From Panopea generosa (lineage: Eukaryota; Mollusca; Bivalvia; Adapedonta; Hiatellidae): a stretch of 64,000 nt of DNA. A program made the position numbers and the translations under genes. The first letter of the stretch is position 1; every line of letters starts with the position of its first letter. The stretch is from NCBI GenBank assembly GCA_029582155.1, contig CM055899.1, positions 86,524,056-86,588,055 of the forward strand, written 5' to 3'. This document shows, in pieces, positions 12,133 through 24,300 of the stretch. The notes under the pieces are model-generated. The model saw nothing but the letters and a program-made list of their open reading frames with translations, searched no databases and had not been told where the DNA came from.

Positions 12133-13015
12133 CGTGTTGTTACATTTACTGTATGCGTGTGTTGTCACATTTACTGCATGCGTGTGTTGTCACATTTACT
12201 GAATGCGTGTGTTGTCACATTTACTGTATGCGTGTGTTGTCACAGTTACTGTATGCGTGTGTTGTCACATCTACTGTATGCGTGTGTTTTCACATTTACT
12301 GCATGCGAGTGTTGTCACATTAACTGCATGCGTGTGTTGTCACATTTACTGTATGCGTGTGTTATCACAGTTACTGTATGCGTGTGTTGTCACATCTACT
12401 GTATGCGTGTGTTTTCACATTTACTGCATGCGAGTGTTGTCACATTAACTGCATGCGTGTGTTGTCACAGTTACTGTATGTGTTTGTTGTCACATTTACT
12501 GTATGCGTGTGTTGTCACAGTTACTGTATGCGTGTGTTGTCACAGTTACTATATGCGTGTGTTGTCTATTTTACTGTATGCGTGTGTTGTCACATTTACT
12601 GCATGCGTGTGTTGTCACATTTACTGAATGCGTGTGTTGTCACAGTTACTGTATGCGTGTGTTGTCACATTTACTGTATGCGTGTGTTGTCACAGTTACT
12701 GTATGCGTGTGTTCTCACAGTTACTGTATGCCTGTGTTGTCACATTTACTGTATGCGTGTGTTGTCACAGTTACTGTATGCGTGTGTTGTCACAGTTACT
12801 GTATGCGTGTGTTGTCACATTTACTGTATGCTTGGGTTGTCACATTTACTGTATACGTGTATTGTCACAGTTACTGTATGTGTGTGTTGTCACATTTACT
12901 GTAAGCGTGTGTTGTCACAGTTACTGTATGCGTGTGTTGTCACATTTACTGTATGCGTGCGTTGTCACATTTACTGTATGCGTGTGTTGTCACATTGACT
13001 GTATGCGTGTGTTGT
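12133..13015. repeat. Minisatellite, 25-bp unit, about 35 copies
   Basis: Near-perfect tandem repeats of TGTATGCGTGTGTTGTCACA plus TTTAC. Because 25 is not divisible by 3 and the unit has few stops, all three plus-strand frames stay open for 130-210 codons and give Cys/Val/His-rich repeats. These frames are a by-product of the array, not genes. Variant units (CACAG against CACAT; TTTTCACA) recur in blocks, suggesting higher-order duplication. Confidence 0.95.
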
Positions 13016-14260
13016 ATTTATAATATTATAACTAATCTTTTTTTTCATTATACTGATGCAGATTTTGGTTGCTTCTGTGTTCTTTCACCGCCTATCATAG
13101 AGTATCATAAAAGTTTCTTAACCTGCTAATTTATACAGCATTATAGTTTATTCCACTTGTCATAGGTCTAGTGGGGCGGATGCCATCCCGCACTTATCTT
13201 ACAAAAGCATATTAAGTATTTTACAATATGTCAGAATGACCCATGAGCATTTTATTTGACTTTTACTAAATAGCTTAACAACATAAAATTATATATACGA
13301 CATCTAGTTTTGTTTTTGGAGAAATACCACATAATGAATCTGAGTAGAACCACAGTACCTTCACAAGTAACTCGCAAACTTTCTCATATATGTACAATTC
13401 AACCAATTAATTAAACCCATTTTCCAATAAAAGTAATTTACCAGCTAATTTTATCCCTAGATGCATACTAAAATAAACAATTAAATGTGCAAAGTACCAA
13501 AAGTCACACGTTGATATTCACCAACTCCTGACGTTTTATTTAAAACGCGGATCTACAATGCATTAATTTATTTAATTTGGCAACGAATTTGATTTGAAAG
13601 GCATTAATGCCAATCCCGTTATTTATTGGTTAAGTGCAGCAATAGTACGCCATTCATTGTCTAGTTATATTGTCTTGGATAAATTGTACAAATGTGACTT
13701 TGCAGCACGTTAGAACTATTAAAAGCTACCAGTGAATCTGCTGCTAATATGTATCCGTTAAGAAATTAAACGATGGAGAAATGCAGGACAGGAAATAAAG
13801 CAATTTCAACATAGTGTATGCTCAATATACGAGTATATGACACTCGTTATAAATATTATTGGCGGAAGACAACAGAATGAATCTGTTTAGAGGTGAAAAT
13901 TAAGTCGGCTATTTTTTTTCTTTTCTTGGTTGCATTTTGTGTTTCCAGTCGCCATTTTTATCAGATATTATGTACTGTATTAGTCAGTTCCTTTGTGCAT
14001 TATGGTGAAATATAACAAACATATATGTTTTAATGTTTTAATGTTTTTCACATGGTAAATATAAAACTATAACTGCACTGTTTATTGTGTAAAACTGGAA
14101 TAGTATGGCACCTTTGAGCAAATATTTCACAACTAAATACAGCTGGTCAAATAAATAGGTTTTTTTAAAATCCACATACAAAAATAAATACACATGTAAA
14201 CAACATATTTAACAATACAAGTAGGTGGTACAGTATTTACGGTAACAAAGCAAAATTTTA
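13016..14260. other. Spacer with a SINE family A tail
   Basis: At about 13305-13395 the sequence GAGTAGAACCACAGTACCTT and AACTCGCAAACTTTCTCA match the body of SINE family A (18922 and 27153 copies), without its tRNA-like head. Nothing else recognised. Confidence 0.5.
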
Positions 14261-14263
14261 AAA

Positions 14264-14683
14264 TACAATAGAGCAATACTAGCTGTAAGGTCAATAGAGA
14301 AATACTAGCTGTAAGGTCAATAGGGCAATTCTAGCTTTAAGGACAATATAGCAATACTAGATGCAAGGTCAATAGAGCAATACTAGCTGTAAGGACAATA
14401 GAGCAATACTAGCTGTAAGGACAATAAAGCAATAATAGCTGTAATGACAATAGAGCAATAATAGCTGTAAGGACAATAGAGCAATACTAGCTGTAAGGAC
14501 AATAGAGCAATAATAGCTGTAAGGATAATAGAGCAATACTAGCTATTAGGACAATAGAGCAATAATAGCTGTAAGGACAATAGAGCAATACTAGCTGTAA
14601 GGACAATAGAGCAATACTAGCTGTAAGGATAATAGAGCAAGTATAGCTGTAAGGACAATAGAGCAATACTAGCTGTAAAGACG
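14264..14683. repeat. Minisatellite, 26-bp unit, about 16 copies
   Basis: Tandem copies of AGCTGTAAGGACAATAGAGC plus AATACT. The first units carry GGTCAATAG, later ones GGACAATAG or GGATAATAG. The minus-strand open frame over it is repeat-derived. Confidence 0.95.
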
Positions 14684-15660
14684 AACCATTAAACAAACGG
14701 AAAAATAATTAATAAAGAACATCGACAAAACATAAAGGGGATGGATTAACATATTTTAAGCGTTTGATGGTAAATAATAAAACATTCATACAATAGAAGC
14801 ACTAACAGAACCGAATATATAACGGTAGGTCTCTGTGAATACGATAAGAACTAGCACATAGAAGATATAAATAAGACAGCTTGGCGCGCTTAAGAAAAAA
14901 ATGCGTGACAGTAGGAAATATTAAAGATAATCTCCCTCTCCCTACGAGCATTTACCAGGGTTTATATTCCAAAGTTTGTTCTTTTCTATAATATTTCTAT
15001 AGCAATGATATAGTTGACTAGAATAAATATACAAATAATGTTAACTAGACTAAATCAAATGAAATGAATAAATTAGTGGACTAGAATAAATAATAATTAA
15101 AAACATATGAATGAACGAATGAATGAATGAATTAATGCATTAATAAATAAATTGATAGATACATAAATAAGCACTGTATATAAACGGGGCATATAATACA
15201 GAAATAAAGGCCCCACATTAATCTCACAACATGTTTCTATACAAACTTTCGAGCAAATAACAGTAATTTCAGTTAAGTGATATGTTCAAAATAAAAATAA
15301 ATAAAATAAATTATCATAATGCTAATATTTTAAAGACATAGTTAATATACAACGACAGCTGCCATTTGTGTTGACTAAATGATAAAGTGTAATAAAACAT
15401 ATATGAAATACAAAAATGTATATTTTAAAACAGATTTTAACAACACACAATTGCCCAAAAATACAAACAAAACACGCAAGATGGTCAACAGTTTAAGCGT
15501 CAATTTTGAAGGTTTTAAGACTTTGATTGTAAAAAGAAGTTAAACAAATAGCACAGTATAAATAAACAAAAAATCAGCATCTTTAGGATAATTATCCTAA
15601 AATCTTTAGGAGGTCAATTACAGAAAAAATTACAAACAGTTATTTTAAAATAATTATCAT
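14684..15660. other. AT-rich spacer
   Basis: No gene recognised. A short (GAAT)n run occurs at about 15110-15140, and a perfect 20-nt palindrome (TTTAGGATAATTATCCTAAA) at 15582-15601. Confidence 0.45.
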
Positions 15661-15661
15661 A

Positions 15662-15950
15662 ACCTCATGCATCCATCATTCACCGACCATATAGCACAGC
15701 ACTTAATCGCATGCATCCATCATACACCGATCATATAGCACAGCACTTAATCTCATGCATCCATCATACACCGACCATATAGCACAGCACTTAATCGCAT
15801 GCATCCATCATTCATCGACCATATAGCACAGCACTTAATCGCATGCATCCATCATACACCGACCATATAGCACAGCACTTAATCTCATGCATCCATCATA
15901 CACCGATCATATAGCACATCACTTAATCTCATGCATCGATCATACAACAA
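15662..15950. repeat. Minisatellite, 44-bp unit, about 6.5 copies
   Basis: Tandem copies of CATGCATCCATCATACACCG followed by ACCATATAGCACAGCACTTA and ATCT/ATCG. Units differ by only a few bases. Confidence 0.9.
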
Positions 15951-16774
15951 TTCATTTAAAGAAACAATAATTTTAAATAAGTATTTTCTAAAAAATCTTA
16001 ACACTGTTCTTCAAAGTTATGTGTAACACAATTTTAAGTGCTTTTTTAATATTATGCATAATAAGTACAATAATGAAGTGTTCAGCTATTCGGATGCACA
16101 ACACACTTACGAGATTTCATGTTATACGAGTCCAATATTATAGCACCATGATGCTGGCAGAGGATTATTTTTTTTCATAGACACTTGAAAAGTTGCACAA
16201 CATAGCACCATCATTTAACCGCACACTGTCTGTTGATACACTTTCTGTTAACATGGATGGAATGTGTATGACCCTTACTGTGAAATGTTGACATCTTCAA
16301 ATCGTTCCCAATGTTGGTATGGTTGTATAAAAGTTAATAGGCATCTCTCATCCGTTTACAATGTTTGGTTGTCTTATTAATGTTTCACATTTCTTGTTCG
16401 TATGTTATTCATCATCCATATTATAACTTTTGTTGTTTGTTTTGTATATTTCGTGTCATCAAGTTTAACAGCATTGGAATGTGTGATTGTTTCCTCTCAA
16501 AGTGTCTGCGTGTGTCACTCTTGGAATGTGTTAAAATATTTCCACCGGTCATTCATCTATAAAATATTTAAAGTAGCGATATGAATATTGGAAATCTTTA
16601 TGGATGAACTTTAATCTAATTCAAAATTATTGATACGCTTATTTGGAGAGGTAATAGTACAAAATTATCAAATATTACCACTTCTTTACAAATATTAAAT
16701 CATGACATCAAACTTTACAAAAATAATAAACCATATAAAATATAAAAAATAAAATTGAATGATGTTTAAGCTTA
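15951..16774. other. Spacer downstream of the BH3 gene
   Basis: Contains the 3' side of the minus-strand BH3 gene. No clear polyadenylation signal was found on the minus strand. Two overlapping plus-strand frames (16365-16584) have no recognised features. Confidence 0.4.
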
Positions 16775-16797
16775 CCGTATACAGAGATGTTTGGATC

Positions 16798-17043
16798 TCA
16801 AAATTGTATTTTTCGCAGCAATGGGACGTTTTTCAGCACTTGTACCCATGACAACATGTTGGAATGTGCAGCCCTACTGGTGTACTCGTCATTCATCTCG
16901 TCACCAATAGCTCTCAGTTGAGCTGCTACATCTCTCATATTCTCCTCCGCGGAAATTTTCGGCTTCTCCACTTTTTCTTCTGTTTTTAAGTCCTCTTCCA
17001 TTTCGTATAAGATTGCCAAATTGTTTTTCAATACGTATTGCAT
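16798..17043 (-). CDS. BH3-only protein, Bim/Bmf-like
   Basis: This complete 81-residue frame carries VAAQLRAIGDEMNDEY at residues 39-54. It fits the BH3 pattern exactly: four hydrophobic anchors V39, L43, I46 and M50, the G47-D48 pair, and N51 with Y54 as in vertebrate Bim. BH3 helices bind the groove of Bcl-2-type survival proteins and can trigger Bax/Bak pore formation at mitochondria. No BH1, BH2 or C-terminal membrane anchor follows, so a BH3-only protein fits better than a Bax/Bak homologue. Residues 15-34 are acidic and lysine-rich, probably disordered. The start is supported by an in-frame TAA 12 bases before the ATG and an A at -3. A TATA box lies upstream at 17217. A good donor (ATACG|GTAAGC, about 16776) lies 22 nt past the stop, so the 3' UTR may be spliced. 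No apoptotic neighbour is visible. Expression is inferred. Confidence 0.75.
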   Translation of the reverse strand: MQYVLKNNLAILYEMEEDLKTEEKVEKPKISAEENMRDVAAQLRAIGDEMNDEYTSRAAHSNMLSWVQVLKNVPLLRKIQF

Positions 17044-17216
17044 TGTATTTCTTTAGCTACAGGATGAAACCACAAATGATGTAATTTTACATAAATAAGT
17101 TCTATATCCTCAATCACATTCACAGCTCAGTGTTAGTGTCAGATATTGTATTCCTTCTACTGTGTTGTACGAACAACTATTAATCGCTGTCTGAAATCTA
17201 AATCACGAACGATCGA

Positions 17217-17224
17217 CTTATATA
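17217..17224 (-). promoter_or_regulatory. TATA box of the BH3 gene
   Basis: The minus strand reads GCTATATAAGTC, a near-perfect TATA box. Transcription would start about 25-30 bases downstream (near 17190), giving a 5' UTR of about 145 bases before the ATG at 17043. The spacing and orientation match the BH3 reading frame. A spliced 5' UTR is possible, as an AG lies 8 bases before the ATG. Confidence 0.55.
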
Positions 17225-17690
17225 GCTGACCGGTGGCAGTTATTCAGATATCGGCGTGACTGACCATTTTAATGCCCAACGTTGGCTACTAGCCGATTGT
17301 TCACAGGCATCGAAAATAACAGTATCTTGTTTGTCTGATCAATATATTTTCTGTTTACTTTTATCTGTCGGGTATTTACCCCAATGAAAAAGAATGTATG
17401 GAAGATACAGTTAATTATTAGTGAAACATGCGTGCAAATCTAATGCTTATATTTCTAGTAACTTTGTTTTTGTTGTTTATTATTTTGCATTAAGTGAATT
17501 TGATAAATGTTTGTTTTGACATGGGTGAACCTGTAAACCAGGCTTGAGCTCCGCTGTAGCAGTTTTTGTCGTATTTTTGCTGTGGTAGTGGACGTGTTCA
17601 TTGCTTCGTCTCTTGTTGGATGTTTATTTTCTTATTTTCATTATTCATTTGAAGGTTTAATTACCTTTTTCTTTTGAATAGGGTTATAAA

Positions 17691-17785
17691 TCATTTTCAG
17701 CCTACGAACCTACGACCTTAGCGGTGAGATGTAAGTGATCTTGAGGCAGCCACTGAGACCACTCCACCAAGGAGAAGCCTGGGTT
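17691..17785 (-). mobile_element. SINE family A head, truncated
   Basis: The plus-strand stretch CCTACGACCTTAGCGGTGAG and GTAAGTGATCTTGAG matches the inverted tRNA-like head of SINE A at 19070-19148. The A-box region is decayed and the body is missing. Confidence 0.6.
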
Positions 17786-17824
17786 TTATTACGATGTCAT
17801 ATTTGATTAGGAGTCGGGCCCGAT

Positions 17825-18080
17825 TATCTAGGTTACGTGTCTGACTGTCAATTTACGGATCGTGAGTTCGAATCTCCGCCAGACGACAGTATCTGTGGTG
17901 ATTGACCATGCACTTTGTTCTACGGCTATGAGTGTTCCACCTAAGCATATGTGAGAAAGTAGAACGTGACTTGCAGAGAGAAGGCTTGTCTAGTACTGGT
18001 TTATCGCCTAGAGGATCAAAGGATTGTTGATTAAGTGCTTTGACTACTGTTAAATAACTCAACTGAATACGGAGGGGGAA
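17825..18080 (+). mobile_element. Diverged tRNA-derived SINE
   Basis: A tRNA-like head is visible: GTGTCTGACTGTCAATTTAC and a B box GAGTTCGAATCTCC. The same TGTCTGACTGTCAAT head occurs at 41283. The body resembles family C weakly (CTAGTACTGGTTTATC). The 83-codon minus-strand frame over it is not a gene. Confidence 0.6.
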
Positions 18081-18266
18081 AAGGAAAAAGCAACATACGA
18101 GCAATCAAACAAATGTTCGATTACAAATGTTACTTATTTCGCATGTGCATCATTTCTTGGTAAAGCAAGTTACATTCATTTTGATGGAAAGCTACCTACA
18201 AATCATCTTCATTTAATTGTCATTGTAATTTGAGTTTGGGTAGTATATACGGTATATTTACATATA

Positions 18267-18485
18267 CTGAGCGGAACAGCTAACCCGCAACCTGACATTT
18301 TGTTTTTTTTTTCTCAAAAAGCATCAAAGCAATTACTTTGAAATTTTGACTTGAATTAGAAAGAACTACTTTATGTAAAATCAATATATAACTGTTAATA
18401 TCGTTTGCACATTTTAATAACGCTACTTAACATTTTTGCGAAGATGTTGAAAATACAAAAGTGGCGGGTTGGCTGTTCCATTCAG
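18267..18485. mobile_element. MITE family B, TA-flanked
   Basis: Terminal inverted repeats begin CTGAGCGGAACAGCTAACCC at the left; the right end is CTGAATGGAACAGCCAACCC inverted. TA flanks both ends (18265-18266 and 18486-18487). 219 bp, non-coding. A second copy in opposite orientation is at 48628-48866. TA duplication suggests mobilisation by a Tc1/mariner-type transposase. Confidence 0.75.
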
Positions 18486-18921
18486 TATATTGTCTGTTCG
18501 TTATAAACAATTATAAACAATGCTACGGAAATAACTGTTGTTGTTTTTTTTAAACTGGACAGTGTATACTATGTATAAGATTCCAAACACCTGCAAATAG
18601 ATGCCTACATTGTATTTGTTATATTGAGTTTAACTGAAATAGATGTGTGATTAATAGGAATATATGTGTTAGTAAACATGGCAACATTAGCGTCAGGCTT
18701 TTCATGGGAATATTAAACCAGTACAGAGAGTGCCAATAAAGTCAGCTGCCTATGGAATGTGTTTATTCCAATACCACATACAAAAAAGGATAAGTGTTCG
18801 AGTGGAGAAGAAGCATTCACAGTACACGGCCACCACAACAACATGGACACAACAAGTAAGAAAATAATCACAACAATCACAACGAGTCCTGTTTTCATTT
18901 AGGCGGTATATTAGGTAATTA

Positions 18922-19148
18922 ATGGGGTTAAACGCCATTTTCAACACATTTCAGGTTATATATGGCATATCCAGTTTTACTGGTGGAGGAAGACATCAGA
19001 CTGAATAGAACAACCGTCCTTCCGCAAGTAACTGCAAACTTTCTCACATAAAGTTTTTGGAGCGAGAGGGACTCGAACCTACGACCTTAGCGGTGAGAGG
19101 TAAGTGATCTTGAGACGGCGCCTTAGACCACTCGGCCACGGAAGACCC
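18922..19148 (-). mobile_element. SINE family A copy (tRNA-derived)
   Basis: On the minus strand the head reads TGGCCGAGTGGTCTAAGGCG (A box; a Leu/Ser-type tRNA pattern) and GGTCGTAGGTTCGAGTCC (perfect B box), followed by a body of about 150 bp ending near GAAAATGGCGTTTAACCCC. Almost identical to the copy at 27153-27414. Internal RNA polymerase III promoter boxes are intact. Open frames over it are by-products. Confidence 0.85.
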
Positions 19149-19647
19149 CAGTGTAATTTTATATACCAAACCAATGATGTTGGGGTGGGCGATACCGGTT
19201 TCTACGTATGCTTCTATTGTTAATGTTTTAACAACAAAATACATATGCACGTGTAAATGTATTACAAACCTGTTGTTCGTGTGATTGTCAAGATGTTTGG
19301 TTAAGTACCTTGAACTTAAAACGGTACATTCTGTATAGCAACTGTGTCTTAACTGGATTAAGCTGTGAAACTGTCTAGCTATGTTAAACAAAGCCTAGCT
19401 TGAAACTATGTAAAACAATTTTGTTTAAACTAGATAATATATAAATTTGGCTTTGGCTTCTTGACTCATGATTCGTATTTCAAACAAAAATAAAATTATT
19501 CTAATATTTAGAAATCATACAAATAAATGATGAAACCAGTCATCTACATACAGTTAATGTTTCAAACCCTGTAGTGCTGGACTTACTGTTGTTCAACAAT
19601 ATTGTATATGGCGAGACCAGCCGTTCAGCAACGTGCCAGAACAGCAC

Positions 19648-19917
19648 ATGTTAGAGAAAACTAAAACAACTCAAACCAAAACTATACGCATGGAGCAATG
19701 CTCAGCCCCGGCACAAAAGTTAAACTTATATATTGGAAAACTGTTTCAAACTGTTTCGGAACTAAATGCACACGAAACAATGCCCAGTTCCAGCACAACT
19801 AATGCACATGAAACAAAGCCCAGTTCCAGCACAACAATCAGTCCAACAAGTTTCAAACACCGATCCTTCCAAAAACTTATAGCCAGAAATAATGTCGCAG
19901 TGAACTCTCTTGATTAA
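19648..19917 (+). CDS. Unidentified small reading frame (low confidence)
   Basis: About 90 codons from the first ATG, rich in Thr, Ser and Lys. Residues in the second half contain two near-identical blocks (NAHETMPSSSTT and NAHETKPSSSTT), so a short internal DNA duplication has occurred. No domain, signal peptide or membrane segment is visible, and no splice or promoter signal stands out. It may be a chance frame or a remnant of a repeat-derived gene. Confidence 0.15.
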   Translation: MLEKTKTTQTKTIRMEQCSAPAQKLNLYIGKLFQTVSELNAHETMPSSSTTNAHETKPSSSTTISPTSFKHRSFQKLIARNNVAVNSLD

Positions 19918-20051
19918 TGTTTATGTTAAGTATTTACTATAATACTATCATTTATCTTTATATGATAGATTTTATATTTCAATATTATTTTATATTCATA
20001 AAAATAGCAATGGATTAGAGTTTATTACCTTAACATCCATTACCACACTTA

Positions 20052-20265
20052 CTAGTCTACCCGATGACCTGATATCTCCAGAATCAGGTATGTTAACTAC
20101 CTGTGAAAAAGCAGGGAATTCCATGCCTGTCCCACACTTAATAGCGATTGAACGCTAACTAAACGCTGACGTCATTCAAACTTTCAGTTGAAGCTGCTGA
20201 CCAACCAACGTGCTCAAATGGGACTTTCCCAGTATTGGTATTTAACGGACCCAATGGGTTCGCAC
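20052..20265 (+). repeat. Dispersed repeat R2, copy 1
   Basis: Shares with 30309-30500 and, inverted, with 43108-43305: ACCTGATATCTCC then GAATCAGG near the start, TGAAAAAGCAGGGAATTC, a TGACGT site, and CAACGTGCTCAAATG then TTTAACGGACCCAATGGG near the end. CCTGATATCTCCAGAATCAGG forms a short hairpin. Function unknown; probably an old transposable element family. Confidence 0.65.
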
Positions 20266-21257
20266 GACAGTCTACACAATTATCAAACACCGATTTGAGC
20301 AGAATTCTGTAATGGACCCACATTGAAGGAGGTTTATGATTCTAAATAATCAGACTTAAAAACATCACTTTCGTTAAAGTACGGCGACATTTTACTGACG
20401 CCTCATGACATGTACCACTACTCTTATGAAAGTCGAAATATCTCTTAAAAGATAAAGAAAAAAACAACTTAAACAAAATAAAAAGCAAACTCAGTTTAAG
20501 CGAGTCTGTTTACGAGGAGTAATGGTAAATGTAACACCGTCCATGTCCACTTACACCGGTTTTTCTATTTTTGAGCTAATCTTGATCATCTGCGACGCTT
20601 GCTTTTCTAAAAGATATATTATTCTTAATTAATTAATACTTAATGCAAATCAATATTTATAATATAGTAATTCACAAAGTCACTGCATTCTGTTGAAAAT
20701 TAAGCTGCCAATACAATAAGCAAGAGACAATCAACACGCACATATCTTCACAATATTAGGAGAGTTGGTAAATATGTCCAAACCATATAATACCGAATCA
20801 ATCAAGACATTTTCAAACCTCTCACCTTAAAGGTTAATAACCTCAAAACAATTTTAAAACATGCAGTATGGTATAACTAACCAGTTAATAAGATTAGGTG
20901 ACATTATAAGCTCCACCTCATCCGGACACTTTATTTGCATTCGCAAATGTATTCATAGCGTCAATGTTGCGTCTGGATGATCAAGTCATAATCTGCTATA
21001 ATCGGATGTACTTTGGGTTTATCCTTACGAAGCAACGAATTAATTTTAATTTAGCATATTTGTTTAGAAACTGAGAAGATATTAAACCGGAATGTATAAT
21101 TGATATGCACATGTTTCTTAGTTTTCAATAAGGAACTAGAGAGAAATATCTAATTTCATGTTTTATACCATGATAGATTTACAAAGTTAAATGCATTTAG
21201 GCCTTACACTGCCATTTGTCTTTTCAGATACAAATTCACTCACGGGATTGCGTTGAA

Positions 21258-21370
21258 GCTAGCTAGTAATACGTTTATGACCTAGCCAGTAATGCGTTTA
21301 CACCCCAGCCAGTAGTGCATTTACGCCCTAGCCAGTAGTGCGTTTACGCCCTAGCCAGTAGTGCGTTTAT
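21258..21370. repeat. Minisatellite, 23-bp unit, about 5 copies
   Basis: Tandem copies of CCTAGCCAGTAGTGCGTTTA plus CGC, with drift at the 5' edge. Confidence 0.85.
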
Positions 21371-24300
21371 ATGATGCGGACAAAGAAACGTGATGCGGGT
21401 GAGCGAGCGGAGGAATAGTTAATGTATGAGCAACATTCGACTATGTTATAGATGAATTAAACATATTTCACTTAAAAACAACATCAAGGAACTGTTGCAA
21501 TATTGTGAGGGATTGACATTTTTATCTCAAGTAATTGTATAATGTCATGTACGTAATACAATGTTCCAATTGTAAATGGACATCGGTCATCGGCCTTTAG
21601 CTGATATTCTGGTTACGCACTATCAAATTACCTGTCGATTTTTATGACAAATGGAATTCCCACGAAATGTTATCTTAAAAACAATGTTACTTTGCTGCTT
21701 GTGATGTTATTCCTAGTAATATATTACTTTTTCTAAAAATTCGGTCAGAATTTTAAAATCTGTGTTTTGTTTTTGTTTAAAAAATCATATTCCATACCAT
21801 TATCAAACCTTTCTTTTGATTCCATTGATGACTTGTTCATTAACTACTTGTTATAATGTCACAAGTTTTAAATATTTTTTTTATAATTAATGGAAATCAA
21901 TTTTAAGAGGTCAATGACATTTAAATCGTAGTAAAAGTACCGCCAATATTCCTTATACGCTGCTATATTATAGATCTACATCAATGTTTGTTTACAATTG
22001 TGTTAATTAAGAATTGGTATAAACATAACCACACTTTGAACGAATTCAATTATTTATGTTCTAACAGTTGATGGTCAATTATTTCATTATCTAGTTGGCG
22101 ACTTCATTTGCGATAACATCGTAAATTGACGGAGCAGGTCAATGTCCTTTTCGTATAGTTCTATGGAATTGCTTGTTTTTCATGTTCAAACATATTTTAC
22201 GGACCCTGCTTAATGTAAGCAAACATTTTTTCAGAATATCACTCTCTTGTTATGATGTTAAAACTAAGTTTTATTTGTTTTTATATCAAATAAAACAAAA
22301 AGGTTTTACATATAAAAGAGATGATGAAATACATTGATCAAGCGTAAGTGCATTAATATTGCAATAGGGCTAATCGGACATCCACATTTCATATCAGTTT
22401 TTTTTTAAAAAAAAACTATGAATTTTTATTACTTGAAAAAATATGAACACCAGCTCATTCAATGGGTGATGGGTTGGTATTTGCTTTTAATCATGTTAGT
22501 AAGCATATTTTTTAAATATGCATTTCAAAATTCAAAATATTGGTCAATATATTATTGTTTCCATATCATTCTCGATTCAACAATCATCGTTTACACGTGT
22601 TAATGATAAAATAATATCTGATAAAATGATGATCGATATGAAGACAAAGCGCAGCCAAATCAAAGTAGGAAATAGCAGACTCGGTTTGTTACGTATGTTC
22701 ATTCCAAACGCCAGGCGTTGAATAGTCAGACATTTTCACTCAAATATGTAAATATGTTTTTTATAGTTCAAAATAGTTCCATACTACTTTGAATGAATGA
22801 CCTGACACCTGGGGGATAACTATTAAATACAGATTAAGAATAAATATCCATTACATACACATATGCAGACCACTTAAACATCGAAAATATGTTGAAAGTG
22901 GAATGAACATTCGTTTAAGTGGTTACAATCAACATTTAAATCTCCTACAAGCAGAATTAACATTTAGTTTGTACAATACTGCCATTTATTTGTAACAAAA
23001 TACAATCCTTGAACTAAGGTGGAAATATTTATTGTTGTATTATTTTTATATTTCAAAATTCAACACATTTAGTAAACACTGTTAGATATTAGTGATTAGT
23101 CAGAAAAGAAGTGTGAACTGAATGTATCACCATCGAATACGATGTAGTCCAGGAGTTCATGTAAAGAGGTGTGTTAAATGTTCAACAAATGTTCAATGAT
23201 GCTGTGCAAGTCGTCACTTTAGAGAGGGCATTATCATTACGTTGTTTGTTTAATGTCTTCTTGCGACATAATAGACTTTTTTTATCAGATGTTACAGAAA
23301 TAAGAGACGTAGTCACCGACAAACGTCACTTCTTCTGTATGCGTGCAGCGTCTTCTATGCATTGTTTATGTTTGCGCTTTTGTTGTGAATGTCTTCTGCT
23401 AATATTAATATCTATGCAAAAAGCGACAACTATGAACTATATATGAATAGAACTAATGATAAAATTAGCTTTTAAATTTGGTAAATATATAACCAGCCAT
23501 ATCATTCACTCTAAGTATAACTACCATATTGTTCAAAATGATCGTTTTTACTGTTGCATGTGCTTTATGTCTATGTATCGTAGTATAATAATTAAGTTGT
23601 GTAATACTTTGGCCTAAATAAAACAATGCTCTTTTCTGCTCATATTTAGTTTTAAGTTGTATAAACTATAGCATTACATAAATTTATAAATCAAGCTCAA
23701 ATGGAGAGAATTGTGACTGTTATATATAACAGTCACTTGTTAAATATATACAAAACCGGAACCACGGATGGGTACTTTACAATTCTTTTATTTATTATAG
23801 CTACTCCTAATCCCCGAAAAAAAATGGAGTTAGAATGGCCTACCCCAGCGGCAACGTAAAGTCTTGCCCAGACAGAATTTTTTTTTAGAGCATTTCCATC
23901 CATATAGTCAAGTGATTATGACCCATGACATCTTATGTGGATAAAATTCAGAATTATTTGTAGTGTCGATTTGCGTATAAAATCGTATGAAAAAGGATTT
24001 TTTTACTCCCATTTCTGTTATATTTATTTTATTCTACTGAGGTTTTCAATCAATATAACTAGATGTCATATATATAACCCGTTAACCTGAAAGCGACGTT
24101 AACCGTCATCCCAGTGCTAACGAATCAATCAAAAGCTGAAATGTCCATAACGAAGTTAACTAGCCTTAGAACAAGCACGTCTCGTATTACTTGCTATACA
24201 TTACAGAGTCCGTTGACCACGTCAGAAGCTATATTCGTCACTTCTCTGTCGAGTACATTATGACCAATGTCAGTGTGGCTATTAATGAAGTAATCCCTGT

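Noticed and set aside
11992..13129. Five long plus-strand frames rich in Cys, Val and His
   Set aside because: All are translations of the 25-bp minisatellite; the frame is open in every register because the unit has few stops.
12133..15950. CRISPR-like spacing of repeats
   Set aside because: Units are contiguous without unique spacers, and the DNA is eukaryotic; these are minisatellites.
19070..19148. A functional tRNA-Leu gene on the minus strand
   Set aside because: A and B boxes are good, but the acceptor stem does not pair and the same body follows the head in a second copy, so it is a SINE.
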